From Nannobrachium achirus (Eukaryota; Chordata; Actinopteri; Myctophiformes; Myctophidae), in the NCBI GenBank assembly GCA_963921795.1, contig OY997639.1, positions 58,909,195 through 58,973,194 of the forward strand: DNA of 64,000 nt, given 5' to 3'. Below, in pieces: positions 21,184 through 60,432 of this stretch. The position numbers and the translations under genes were made by a program. Positions within the stretch are counted from its first letter, which is position 1. Each line of letters begins with the position of its first letter. The notes beneath the pieces were generated by a model. That model was not told where the DNA came from. It searched no databases and worked only from the letters and a program-made list of their open reading frames with translations.

Positions 21184-21870
21184 ATGTGGAAGGTAAAAAA
21201 TCACACCCGTGTGAACTGAGCGGTGGTTTACCCACCTCATAGATCATGTGTACCGATTTTTGTGACATTTGAAGAAAATATGTAGGAAAAGGAGCAAAAA
21301 GTGTGTTTTGGAGAAAATTCAAGATGGCGGAAAATCTATCCTGGCGCAAATGGGCGTGGCCTATATGGGGAGATGCGTCTTGACCCAAGGAATCCAGGGA
21401 AAAAAGAATTTTAATTTTCCGATCTACGGTTCAAGAGTTACGGGGCAAAACGCAAAGTGGGCCGTTATAGCGCCACCATGAGGCCGAGTGATGTAATTAT
21501 TTTTGGATTCATTCTTAAAATCATTATGAATCTCCTCTCCGAGGTTTGAAACTGTAGCTCCTATGCTTTGCGAGAGAAAAATACTTGAATGTGATGTCTT
21601 GCATTGTCCCATTATAAGTCAATGGGGACAATTCAGCGTCGTTTTTTGCCGATTATGTCGCCATTGTAAGGCGGATCGGAAAGAAAGTTACTAGCACACC
21701 ATTCCCGGCCGAGCCGCACGTTTTGATGTATATATTGCGGGGGTGGCGTAAATGGTGCGGGACTAGTAGCGTGCCGAAGTTTAGGCTACATACAGACACG
21801 GACGGACGGAGACCCACACACACGGCCACGTATAGGAGCGTTGTGACCACCGCTCAAAAATACCTCTGTA
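21184..21870. repeat. Unclassified interspersed repeat (CGCCACCATGAGGC family)
   Basis: Carries TTATAGCGCCACCATGAGGC, TTTGTGACATTTGAAG-type blocks and an end with GACGGACGGAG followed by TAGGAGCGTTGTGACCACCG. Blocks of this type recur at 47235-48640 and 52580-53330. No coding capacity. Class unknown. Confidence 0.55.
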
Positions 21871-22017
21871 AAAAGGTCAGTCATGCCAACCACCGGTGCC
21901 GTTGTTCCAATGTTCAAAAATGATAACAAATCAACTAATTATTAACCATAATCAAATGAAATCACCAATACAAATTCTTCATACAAAATTAAAACTGATC
22001 TGAGTCTCACTCACACA

Positions 22018-22021
<4 letters not shown>

Positions 22022-22055
<34 letters not shown>
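22022..22055. repeat. CA microsatellite
   Basis: Perfect (CA)n run. Confidence 0.9.
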
Positions 22056-22057
<2 letters not shown>

Positions 22058-22266
22058 TAATAACTACCACATTACAGTAAGTAATCATCTGCCTTATTTA
22101 TTACTGGACCACTACATTTGAAGTGAAATGTCATCGTTACAGGCCGGAAATGTCCTCGATTATATTCAGCAATACATTTGAGTCCTCATTCTCACGTTCT
22201 GCTGCCTCTCTGACATCAGAGGAGCGGTGTGAGGAAGGAGGGAGCTCCTGTTTATGATCATGGACG

Positions 22267-22849
22267 GTAGGGCTGGGCAATTAACTGAAAATGTATCCAA
22301 ACCCAATTTAGAACCAATAACTGACTTAATCGTGTAGTTTAATTTTGATTAAATTATCAAGCCGGTTTTAGTTGGTGATATATATTTTGTTATTTCTTAT
22401 TAGGCTATATCTCAACAAATCTAAATGACAAATTCGAATAGGTTTTTTGTAATCTTCAAAATTGACTAATCTGATGAACCGCAAACAGTATAACCCTGTA
22501 TTATATTATACTGTGGTACAATGGTGGCGTACAACAACTGCATTAAAATAGTCACATATTGTGAGCATATAGATCTGCTATTTTCACTTAACCCATTACA
22601 ACCGGGAAAGCATCAATCATGTCATTTTAGATTTCTGCGTTGGCTATTAAAAATAGCAGATATATAAGCTCACAGCGCAGGACAAGCTTGTACATCTGCT
22701 ATTTTTGAAAAAGGTTGAATAATCTTGAAAGTCTGATTTATAAAGCATTTGTAGAATCGGTTTCAACTTTTAATAGGTAAAAAAAAGAAGTCTTAATCAA
22801 GACAAACTTTTTAAATAATGGTGCTATTGATATCTCCCAGCCCAGCCCT
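22267..22849. mobile_element. TAGGGCTGGG-ended MITE (hAT-like)
   Basis: Left end TAGGGCTGGGCAATTAACTG, right end CCCAGCCCAGCCCTA. It contains one half (22556-22585) and one full (22647-22707) AGCAGATC palindrome. No clear 8-bp target duplication. TIRs resemble those of 37059-38034 and 43773-44070. Confidence 0.6.
22647..22707. repeat. AGCAGATC short palindrome, copy
   Basis: AAAAATAGCAGATATATAAG pairs with CTTGTACATCTGCTATTTTT. Confidence 0.75.
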
Positions 22850-25260
22850 AACAGACAGGCTCTCCCTCATAAACTAGCTTCATGGCAGTAGTAGCACCAA
22901 CCCGATGAATGCTGGACACAGGTAAATAGTTGAAAGGAACCAGGAAAATGGCAGAGAGAGAGAGACTGACTCAAATCACTCACTGCCAGAAATGACAGAG
23001 AAAAAGTGAAGAAAATGGAGTCACTTATTACCGAAAATAGCACCGGAAGTAACAAAAACAGCAGTCACTCGTCGCCGAAAATGACAGGGACAAAAGTGAC
23101 GGAAATAGACATCAATTGTCGTTGTCGCCGAAAATGGCCTCAAGCTACAAGAGATATTTCCAGCACGCAACACCATTCTTCACTTTCTCCATTGTATAAG
23201 ATTGCCTATTTTTTGCGCACGTTGACGTATGACGGAACATAAATTAGGCATGAGGGTGGGGGCCAGTCAAGTCGGAAAATGAGAGAGAGGCACAAAGAGC
23301 TTTGAGAGGCAGACAGACAGAGAGACATAAGAGAATAGAGAGGATACAGTAGACAGACATGCCACCATTGGGTCCGTTTCTCCGCACCCTGCAGCAATGA
23401 CACCATGAGGTTCTACCTCAAAGGAACCACATTTCCTCAGCGGCATCTCTAAAGTCCTCAACTTGAACTATGGACATTGAGACATTGGTCCTGTTCCAAG
23501 AAGACACAAGTCAGTGTCATGGCCGACTTTTATAGCCTTCTGCAGTGGTTCTCCACTGCGGTTCCCAAGGCCCCTTCCCCCATAGATTTAGACCAGTAAT
23601 TCCCTTTTTTTATTTTATTTTTACACAATAAGACATACCCAAAATAGATTCCAATTTGAACGTGGATGAAAGCAGCAAGTTATTGGACAACCTCCTTGCA
23701 GACACCCACCCATGCGGGGCCCAGACCCCAGGTTGGGAAAACACTGATCTAGATCACGGACGTCATGTGAATTATAATTATAATAGTATACAGTAAGGGA
23801 AAACGTGCAGTAATCTGGGTCCATCAGAACCGGGAGTAGAGAACCACTGGTTGTACTGGTCAAAGTGTTGCTCCATTCATGAGACTGGAGTGCTGATGAA
23901 ATGGGTTAGACCGATTTGTGTTCTGATCTTCCAGACAGCGTGCAAAGCTGTTCTACCCAATGAAGTACCTTTTCTATTTTCCTTCATTAGGTTCTCCCTT
24001 GCAGGGTGGAAGGTTAGACCACAAAAATACATTCATCTAGGTAGTGTGAAGTCCAAGTTCGTATTTTTTTCACAGAAGCATAAATGTAGGCTTAAGGAGA
24101 AAATCCTGTACCAAAAATCAACTGTAATTGTTTAAATTCACCCCAGAGGAGAGCAACCTTGGTATCTCATGCTCATTTGTAAATTGTCATCTATGCACTT
24201 GAAATAAGCCATGGACAAAATGACACTTGTGGTGGCGTTAGTACACCACCTAAAAAACTGTCAAAAACTATTCATATAATTTCACCCTAACCCCTGGTAC
24301 AGCTAACCTTCAACGGAACGGGGCAGATTATCAATAATCATCATGTCCCATGGAACAGCTGCCCTTCTAAGACACAGCAGATTGGTTTGACATCAGCCAC
24401 TAAGGGCACAATACATAACTCTATATATATTTATATATTTATGCATATTGGCAACAAGCAAGGATATGGCATAACATTGGCAACAGTAAATGAAAATTAA
24501 AGAGACAAGAAAAATAACAATACATAGTTCCCTTACAAATACATTTTCTTTTTTTTTTTTGCATGGGAGTCCTTGTGAGTTTGGATGAGTTCCATTGAAA
24601 TGTGACAGTAAAGATATTACAACAATAACCCAATAAGGTTCAGCCTATACAGTAAAACCTATATGGACAGGGGGGGTGTCAGCCCCCCATCCAGAGTATT
24701 TCATGTGAATGGTGTGTGGACAGCAGCAGGCCAATGCGTAATCAGTCTGCTCAGCAATGTCTTACACATGGCCTTCTTCTCGCCCCGCATGCGACACGCT
24801 CCTCTCCAAAAATATTCTCACTCTCAAGTATAGTGCTATGGTGACGGCTAGGGACAAACATCTGACCATACGGCATAGAGACTTGAGCCACAAAGGAGCA
24901 CACCCCCGGGGCATGGCCGCGCCGAGTGTCGCGTAGTCCGTTTCAGCCAACTCGGTAACCGCTTAGTATCCGCCGTCATCATCATGCGGCGGTGCCGGTC
25001 GTCCCCTCGTGTGAAAGGTTGCCGTATGGTCAAATCCGTCCCAAACTCGATGGCACCGGTTGTTAGAGTGCGTTGCGTTGTCCGCTCCTTTCCTCGTCTC
25101 CTCTTTCTTCCTCCAAAAGCCTCCTCATCTCATCTTGGTCGAGTCAGTACAGGCTCCAGGCCCGCTGATGCTGGGGGTAAAGCGATGACAAAGAAGCGGA
25201 GGAGGATGAAGAGGAGAAGGAGAGGTCGGCGGGGCCCAGCTGCTTTCCACACGCACACAT
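22850..25260. other. Intergenic spacer, including probable sacm1l 3' UTR
   Basis: No gene supported. The part next to 25261 should be the sacm1l 3' UTR, but I could not fix its end. Remnants of a GTGGTTCTC...GAGAACCACTGG element occur at about 23547-23850. Confidence 0.45.
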
Positions 25261-52441
<27,181 letters not shown>

Positions 52442-52545
52442 CTTTTCCTCCCCCGGTCAGTGACGTGTCAGTGAGTGTCGCTCCTGCACAGTGCACAAGC
52501 GCGAGGGCGGCGTCACGTCAATTGTGTTTTTATATATATTTATAT
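52442..52545 (-). promoter_or_regulatory. sacm1l promoter region
   Basis: CpG-rich and TATA-less on the minus strand, with ATTGACGTGACGCCG and ACACGTCACTGAC (CRE-like half sites). Position and composition only. Confidence 0.5.
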
Positions 52546-52551
52546 ACCAGT

Positions 52552-53331
52552 AACAGTAAGACTCCCTAATAGGGCAAAAAATTGTTTTTCCAAAATCTTC
52601 CTGATCCACGTTGATGACATGAGTGTAGACATGCTGTGTAGTGATTTTCGTGATTTTAGGGCAAAATCTGTAGGAGTCCAAAAATGTGTTTTTAAAAATC
52701 GGCCTGAAGGTGGCGCTATATGGGGCAGATTCATGTTGATGGGATGAGTGTAGACATACTGTGTAGCGATTTGCGTGATTTTAGGGCAAAAACTGTAGGA
52801 GCAGTGTCCAAAAATGTGTTTTAAAAATCGGCCTGAAGGTGGCGCTAGAAGAGGGCCATGTGAGAAATGAGGGGTGGGGTCTCCGCGTTGCCTTGGCGGA
52901 CGAATAGGTACAGGCCCCGGCTCTCCCGGACGCTCCTAGCCCGAGTTACGGCATTTTATGTGAGCTGCAGTGGAGGGGGTCCTCCACTGGGGGCGCCACC
53001 ACTTTTGCATCCGTTCTGGAGCACCAGGAGTGGGTGGTCCCCAGGAATTCCCCGTGAGCAGCCCCGTTGGGGTGGTCATTTGGTCATTTTTGCACATTTG
53101 GTCATTTTTTACACCTGGGGGTCCCCCAGGGACCTGGGGGTCCCTGAAGCTCCGGGGGTCCTTGGAGGTTGTAGTTTGGCAGGTAAGGAGTGTGTGTGCA
53201 AAATTTGGCATGGATGGGGGCAACGGTTGTGGAGATATGAGCAGGGCAAAAGTGTGACGTGTGACGGACGGAGAGACAGACAGACAGCCGGTGGAGGTTT
53301 TGGTAGTAAATGCGACCTACGGTCGCAATAA
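52552..53331 (+). repeat. CCAGTAAGACTCCC-family element, first type
   Basis: Starts AGTAAGACTCCCTAATAGGG and ends with the hairpin TGCGACCTACGGTCGCAATA. The interior is the TGGCGCTATA-type sequence with TTGGTCATTTT tandem pieces and GGGGGTCC blocks, then GTGTGACGTGTGACGGACGG and GGCCGGTGGAGGTTTT-like tail. Non-coding. Confidence 0.65.
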
Positions 53332-53350
53332 ATATTGATATGGTTATGAA

Positions 53351-54143
53351 CCAGTAAGACTCCCTAATCGGGAGATAAGCGACCGTTGGTCGCTTATCTC
53401 CACAAATAGGCCAAAAGTTTGTTTTACCAATTATTACACTCTATGTGAACATTTACATCAACAAATCCCAAGTACTATGCAGAACGACCCATTTCAAGTT
53501 TTTAATGTACAACAATATTTAGAAAATAGGTCTACAAGCTGACAGTCCTCGTCCCTTATATTCCCATAGGTTATATGGAGATCTCAGTGTTTGTCAGTCC
53601 TTGTTCATTTATGCCCATATATGGACATCTCTATATCTACTGTAACAGTCCTTGTCCCTTTATGCCCATATATGGAGATCTCTTAACTGTAAGTCCTTGT
53701 CCCTTTTATGCCCATATATGGATATTCCTGATGTCATCAGTATATGAACATATATGGGCTTTCTGATATGCCCATATATGGAGATCTCTTAACTGTAAGC
53801 CCTTGTCCCTTTTATGCCCATATATGGATATCCCTGATGTCATCCGTATATGCCCATATATGGGCTTTCTAATATGCCCATATATGGAGATCTCTGTATC
53901 TCCATATATGGGTATAAAAGGATACTTCAGGTCTGACATCAGGTTTGTTTATATTGGGTTGCTAGGTTTGACATCACAAACTCTATGGGCCATCTGACCT
54001 AGAAATCTATATTTGGGCATAGATGACTCATCGTGACCTCATCACACGTCGACCGCACGTGTGACGTGCGGTCGACCGCACGTGTGACCGACGGACGGCC
54101 GGTGGAGGTTTTCATACTAAACTGCGACCTTACGGTCGCAATA
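53351..54143 (+). repeat. CCAGTAAGACTCCC-family element with CArG boxes
   Basis: Starts CCAGTAAGACTCCCTAATCG, then the hairpin GGAGATAAGCGACC-GTT-GGTCGCTTATCTCC. About eight CCATATATGG boxes lie at 53603-53915. Ends GGAGGTTTTCATACTAAACT then GCGACCTTACGGTCGCAAT. A head-to-tail neighbour of the previous element. Confidence 0.8.
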
Positions 54144-54215
54144 AGCAGATTTAGCAGCAGTACAGTGATTTCCCTACAGAGGGCGGTGTAGAGCAGCAGT
54201 ACTTGTTTGTAGAAC

Positions 54216-54461
54216 ACTAGAGGTTCGCGGCCCTTCGGGCCGCTCACATCTAGAGTCCACGCCCGCCTTTTTTTTTTTTTTTTAATTAAAAAAAAAAAGT
54301 AAAAAAAAAAATTTTTTTTTTTGAAAAAAAAATAAAAAAAAATTTGAATACAATTTTTTTTTTTTTAATAAAAAAAAGTTTTGGCCTAATTGTGTTATTA
54401 TTGTTACTGTAATAGGCCTGCCAATGTTTTATTTTCATTATTTCAATGTTTTCATTTTAGC

Positions 54462-54547
<86 letters not shown>

Positions 54548-54625
54548 GTATCTTGCTGTGAACTCTAGAGGTGGCCCGAAGGGCCGCGAACTTCTTGTAA
54601 GATACAGGCTCTCGGCTAGCGATTG

Positions 54626-54695
<70 letters not shown>

Positions 54696-54902
54696 CCTGT
54701 GCAGCGCCCCCCCCCTTCCCTCTTGTAACCTGAGACTCTCTCTCTCTCTCTCTCTCTCTCTCTTGCTCTCTAGCGAATGAGCGGACGGCATAGGGTTAGG
54801 GGCGGTATTCCTTACGCCCTAGACGACTACCTATGAATTGAAGTGGATGTAAAGGGGGCGTGGAAGTGGGATGCGGCAATAAGCCCATTGTAAATATAAG
54901 AT
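54216..54902 (+). repeat. Compound-microsatellite interspersed repeat, copy 2
   Basis: Closely matches 1548-2172, with expanded A/T and TC tracts. (CA)n 54462-54520, (CAGA)n to 54548, (TC)n 54627-54693 and 54735-54762. Confidence 0.85.
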
Positions 54903-55045
54903 AGGAGTAGCCTAGTAGCCTACAGTGACTGTGGCGGTGTGTAGAATATAAAAAAAAATTACAATTCAGCTCAAATCCAGCACTAAAGAATGACAGCATT
55001 TTTATTCATGTTTTCAGCAGGGGTGCCAATTTCACAGAGGTCTAA

Positions 55046-55125
55046 AACCGCAGCTACAAGCTATCAGCGCATAAGCTAACAGCGCATATAGATCTGCGAC
55101 GTTAGCTTGTAGATCTATTATTTTT
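55046..55125. repeat. AGCAGATC short palindrome, diverged copy
   Basis: AAAACCGCAGCTACAAGCTA pairs weakly with TAGCTTGTAGATCTATTATT, with internal duplication of the arm. Confidence 0.5.
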
Positions 55126-55136
55126 AATAATAATAA

Positions 55137-55250
55137 CCAGTAAGACTCCCTAATCGGGAGATAAGCGACCATTGGTCGCTTATCTCCTGTCACACTGCTG
55201 ACATCAGTATGACATCACACCGTACACAAATGACCCTTATATAAGACCGG
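55137..55250 (+). repeat. CCAGTAAGACTCCC module with TATA-type promoter motif
   Basis: Module start at 55137 with hairpin, then TGACATCAGTATGACATCAC and CCCTTATATAAGACCGG. This is an inverted copy of the 35.8/58.5-kb sequence. Confidence 0.6.
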
Positions 55251-55296
55251 AATTATCTACCGACAGATTAGTAACAAGATGTCAAAATCATTGAAG

Positions 55297-55526
55297 GTTT
55301 ACCCTACTAACCAACTGTTTACCATAGCAACCATGTTTTTTACCTTAGCAACCAACTGTTTACCCTAGCAACCAACTGTTTACCACAGCAACCATGTTTT
55401 TTTTACCCTAGCAACCAACTGTTTACCCTAGCAACCAATTGTTTACCATAGCAACCATTTTTTCTTACCCTAGCAACCAACTGTTTACCCTAGCAACCAA
55501 CTGTTTACCATAGCAACCATGTTTTT
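55297..55526. repeat. 20-bp tandem array ACCCTAGCAACCAACTGTTT
   Basis: About ten units of ACCCTAGCAACCAACTGTTT with ACCATAGCAACCATGTTTTT variants. TAGCAACC resembles an RFX half-site and CAACTG a MYB/E-box core. The reverse complement occurs at 56638-56770 and another + copy at 61660-61782. Confidence 0.85.
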
Positions 55527-55552
55527 TTACAGGGCCTGGGATTGATGACATC

Positions 55553-56320
55553 AGAAATCTCCATATATGGGCATGAAAGGGATTTTGTTTCTGGAAATAT
55601 GTCTGTGGGGTGCCACATTTGGAATAAAACACTTACATCACACATCTGGATATCCATACAGCCCCTTCTAGTTTGCCTGTGTCCATTTATGCCCATATAT
55701 CTGATGACATTGGGACAATGATCTCCATATATGGGCATAAAACTTATGTTAATAAGTAAAGCCTGGGGATCTCCATATATGGGCATGAGGGGTACCCTAA
55801 AAGGGCATCATCTGGGAATAGCAAATATAGTTATCCTAGAAAGTGAAAATCTTACATCAAAGGCCATAACTACCTACCTACCACCGTACTGCATTCCTCA
55901 TTAAACTACCTACCAGTAAGATGCCTAAGGGAGAAAAGCAAAGGGCGAGGTTGCACCATTTCTTGGTCTTCTGGCCAGTGATGTATATCGGACCATTTAA
56001 CCATATATGGAGACATCTGGTACCCATAGATATTCACAGATATGGGCTTAATATTGATGACATAAGGGATCTCCATATATGGGCGTAAAAGGGATTTGGT
56101 TCCCCTGGCATCACAGGGATCTCCATATATGGGCATAAAATGGATTTGGTTACCCTGGCAACACAGGGATCTCCATATCTCCATATATGGGCATAAAAGG
56201 GATTTGGTTCCCCTGGCATCACAGGGATCTCCATATATGGGCATAAAAGGGATTTGGTTCCCCTGACATTACAGTGATGTCAGTGGCTGTTTCTACAGAG
56301 GGGATCTCCATTTATGGGCA
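55553..56320 (-). repeat. CArG-box array (ATCTCCATATATGGGCATAAA)
   Basis: Eight or more CCATATATGG boxes in the orientation CTCCATATATGGGCATAA. At 56073-56240 they are spaced by GGGATTTGGTTCCCCTGGCA units. CCATTTATGG at 56310 also fits CC(A/T)6GG. Confidence 0.85.
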
Positions 56321-56637
56321 TAAAAGGGAATGTATGTATGATGATGTCAGATATCATAGACGTCATAGGACTTTCACATAACGAATAACTGAGTAAGCAT
56401 GTAAACCCGTAAAATCTATATTTGGGCATGGCTGATTTATGACCTCATCATGATGACACGAGCAAACACAGCTGAATTGTATAAATGATCAGTGCAGAAA
56501 CCAACAGAAGTATTTGACCAAGACTCTTGATCTTCAAGAACCCTGAGAACCTGTATTGTTTGGTATTTTACCATTTTTGGTGTTTGAAATGTTGAACTGG
56601 ACTTTACATCGTGAAAGTGGATTCAATATATTGAGAC

Positions 56638-56770
56638 TAGGGTAAACAAATGGTTGCTATGGTAAACAGTTGGTTGCTAGGGTAAAAAAACATGGTTGCT
56701 ATGGTAAACAGTTGGTTGCTAGGGTAAACAGTTGGTTGCTAGGGTAAAACCATGGTTGCTAAGGTGGTTG
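56638..56770. repeat. 20-bp tandem array, inverted copy
   Basis: GGTTGCTAGGGTAAACAGTT units, reverse complement of 55297-55526. The two arrays bound the CArG block between them as a long inverted repeat. Confidence 0.85.
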
Positions 56771-56904
56771 CTAACGTACACTAACAGACCAGCAACAACA
56801 GACTGTTGCCACAGCAACGTACACAAAGGTTTGTGTACACATGTGGTGTGATGTCATACTGATGCGGAGATATGAGCAGGGCAAAGGTGTGACGTGTGAC
56901 GTGT

Positions 56905-57600
56905 GACCGACCGACCGACCGACCGACCAACCGACCGACCGACCGACCGACGGACCATAATATAACCAGTAAGACTCCCTAATCGGGAGATAAGCGACCG
57001 TTGGTCGCTTGAGCAGGGCAAAGGTGTGACGTGTGACGTGTGACCGACCGACCGACCGACCGACCGACCGACCGACCGACGGACGGCCGGTGGAGGTTTT
57101 GATACCAGTAAGACTCCCTAATCGGGAGATAAGCGACCGTTGGTCGCTTATCTCCACAAATATCACAACCTCCACCTCTCACGTCATACGGGTAGCCATA
57201 GTTACACCTGGAATGTTGAATCTCCATATATGGAGATAACCTACGCATCACACAAAGTCTGACCTCACCAGCCCATACTTGGGCATGGACGACTTATATC
57301 TCCATATACGGAGATGGCCATATATGGAGATACGATGACATCACAGAGTCCACAGCTGATGATGTGGCGTGATGTCATACAATAAACAAACAAGCCCTAT
57401 ATACTGATGCGATACGATGACATCACAGAGTCCACAGCTGATGATGTGGCGTGATGTCATACAATAAACAAACAAGCCCTATATACTGATGCGGAGATAT
57501 GAGCAGGGCAAAGGTGTGACGTGTGACGTGTGACTGAACCGACCGACGGACGGCCGGTGGAGGTTTTCATAGTAAACTGCTCCCTGACGGTCGCAATAAC
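56905..57600 (+). repeat. CCAGTAAGACTCCC-family units with GACC microsatellites
   Basis: Module starts at 56966 and 57105. (GACC)n runs at 56906-56952 and 57043-57080. CCATATATGG in CTCCATATATGGAGATAACC at 57223. TGACATCA/TGATGTCA motifs at 57327-57460. Ends with CTGCTCCCTGACGGTCGCAA. Confidence 0.75.
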
Positions 57601-58312
57601 CAGTAAGACTCCCTAATCGGGAGATAAGCGACCGTTGGTCGCTTATCTCCACAAATAGGCCAAAAGTTTGTTTTACCAATTATTACACTCTATGTGTACA
57701 TTTACATCAACAAATCCCAAGTACTATGCAGAACGACCCATTTCAAGTTTTTAATGTACAACAATATTTAGAAAATAGGTCTACAAGCTCACAATGCTAC
57801 GCATTGTCCTCGTCCCTTATATTCCCATAGGTTATATGGAGATCTCAGTGTTTGTCAGTCCTTGTTCATTTATGCCCATATATGGACATCTCTATATCTA
57901 CTGTAACAGTCCTTGTCCCTTTATGCCCGGAGATCTCTTAACTGTAAGTCCTTGTCCCTTTTATGCCCATATATGGATATTCCTGATGTCATCAGTATAT
58001 GAACATATATGGGCTTTCTGATATGCCCATATATGGAGATCTCTTAACTGTAAGCCCTTGTCCCTTTTATGCCCATATATGGATATCCCTGATGTCATCC
58101 GTATATGCCCATATATGGGCTTTCTAATATGCCCATATATGGAGATCTCTGTATCTCCATACATGGGTATAAAAGGATACTTCAGGTCTGACATCAGGTT
58201 TGTTTATATTGGGTTGCTAGGTTTGACATCACAAACTCCATGGGCCATCTGACCTAGAAATCTATATTTGGGCATAGATGACTCATCGTGACCTCATCAT
58301 GATTTCAATCGC

Positions 58313-58321
58313 TATAAAAGG
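58313..58321 (+). promoter_or_regulatory. TATA box of repeat-borne promoter, copy A
   Basis: TATAAAAGG about 105 nt before the ATG at 58419, preceded by GATGACTCATCGTGACCTCA (AP-1/CRE-like) and upstream CArG boxes. Transcription is inferred. Confidence 0.55.
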
Positions 58322-58418
58322 ACTCTCAGTGACATACACTCTCCACAGATAAAGCAGTCAACCAGCCTACCAGTCAACCCATTCTTTGATTACTTTGTAC
58401 AACTAGATTAACTTTTCA

Positions 58419-58544
58419 ATGGCATCCCCACTGGAATTGACCGAAATGTACGACAGACAATGCCGGTCTTATACCAGGAAAGAAGCATTTCTTCGACTCA
58501 GACCTTATCGCCAGGGTTGGCTTATAGCAGCTGTCGGTAGATAA
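58419..58544 (+). CDS. Repeat-borne 41-codon ORF of unknown function, copy A
   Basis: ATG to TAA, starting MASPLELTEMYDRQCRSYTR and continuing KEAFLRLRPYRQGWLIAAVG. It lies downstream of a TATA box and is identical in both 2-kb tandem copies; a third copy (35774) shares the first 18 codons and then diverges. I recognise no family. It may be only the start of a longer lost gene, or chance coding in a repeated transcript. Confidence 0.35.
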   Translation: MASPLELTEMYDRQCRSYTRKEAFLRLRPYRQGWLIAAVGR

Positions 58545-60326
58545 TGCCGGTCTTATATAAGGGTCATTTGTGTACGGTGTGATTTGCCATGGTTACTCAT
58601 TGAAGTTGAATCTCCATATATGGAGATAACCTACGCATCACACTAAGTCTGACCTCACCAGCCCATATTTGGGCATGAGCAACTTATGTCTCCATATATG
58701 GAGATATGATGACATCACACAGTCCTCAGCCGATGATGTGGCGTGATGTCATACAATACACAAACGAGCCCAGATATGAGCAGGGCAAAGGTGTGACGTG
58801 TGACGTGTGACCGACCGACCGACCGACCGACCGACCGACGGACGGCCGGTGGAGGTTTTGATACCAGTAAGACTCCCTAATCGGGAGATAAGCGACCGTT
58901 GGTCGCTTATCTCCACAAATATCACAACCTCCACCTCTCACGTCATACGGGTAGCCATAGTTACACCTGGAATGTTGAATCTCCATATATGGAGATAACC
59001 TACGCATCACACAAAGTCTGACCTCACCAGCCCATACTTGGGCATGGACGACTTATATCTCCATATACGGAGATGGCCATATATGGAGATACGATGACAT
59101 CACAGAGTCCACAGCTGATGATGTGGCGTGATGTCATACAATACACAAACAAGCCCTATATAAAGGGGCAATTCTCACCAGGGAAGAGAGCATTGCCTGG
59201 AATGTTGAATCTCCATATATGGAGATAACCTACGCATCACACAAAGTCTGACCTCACCAGCCCATACTTGGGCATGGACGACTTATATCTCCATATACGG
59301 AGATGGCCATATATGGAGATACGATGACATCACAGAGTCCACAGCTGATGATGTGGCGTGATGTCATACAATAAACAAACAAGCCCTATATACTGATGCG
59401 ATACGATGACATCACAGAGTCCACAGCTGATGATGTGGCGTGATGTCATACAATAAACAAACAAGCCCTATATACTGATGCGGAGATATGAGCAGGGCAA
59501 AGGTGTGACGTGTGACGTGTGACCGACCGACCGACCGACCGACCGACCGACCGACCGACCGACGGACGGCCGGTGGAGGTTTTCATAGTAAACTGCTCCC
59601 TGACGGTCGCAATAACCAGTAAGACTCCCTAATCGGGAGATAAGCGACCGTTGGTCGCTTATCTCCACAAATAGGCCAAAAGTTTGTTTTACCAATTATT
59701 ACACTCTATGTGAACATTTACATCAACAAATCCCAAGTACTATGCAGAACGACCCATTTCAAGTTTTTAATGTACAACAATATTTAGAAAATAGGTCTAC
59801 AAGCTCACAATGCTACGCATTGTCCTCGTCCCTTATATTCCCATAGGTTATATGGAGATCTCAGTGTTTGTCAGTCCTTGTTCATTTATGCCCATATATG
59901 GACATCTCTATATCTACTGTAACAGTCCTTGTCCCTTTATGCCCGGAGATCTCTTAACTGTAAGTCCTTGTCCCTTTTATGCCCATATATGGATATTCCT
60001 GATGTCATCAGTATATGAACATATGGGCTTTCTGATATGCCCATATATGGAGATCTCTTAACTGTAAGCCCTTGTCCCTTTTATGCCCATATATGGATAA
60101 CCCTGATGTCATCCGTATATGCCCATATATGGGCTTTCTAATATGCCCATATATGGAGATCTCTGTATCTCCATATATGGGTATAAAAGGATACTTCAGG
60201 TCTGACATCAGGTTTGTTTATATTGGGTTGCTAGGTTTGACATCACAAACTCCATGGGCCATCTGACCTAGAAATCTATATTTGGGCATAGATGACTCAT
60301 CGTGACCTCATCATGATTTCAATCGC

Positions 60327-60335
60327 TATAAAAGG
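60327..60335 (+). promoter_or_regulatory. TATA box of repeat-borne promoter, copy B
   Basis: TATAAAAGG in the same position as 58313, with the AP-1-like TGACTCA at about 60293. Confidence 0.55.
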
Positions 60336-60432
60336 ACTCTCAGTGACATACACTCTCCACAGATAAAGCAGTCAACCAGCCTACCAGTCAACCCATTCTT
60401 TGATTACTTTGTACAACTAGATTAACTTTTCA

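Larger units (their letters stand above)
57600..59615 (+). repeat. 2.0-kb tandem repeat unit, copy A
   Basis: Runs from one CCAGTAAGACTCCC start to the next and is near-identical to 59616-61458. Contains a CArG array (57880-58175), AP-1 site, TATAAAAGG (58313), a 41-codon ORF (58419-58544), further CArG pairs (58614-59340) and GACC runs. Confidence 0.85.
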
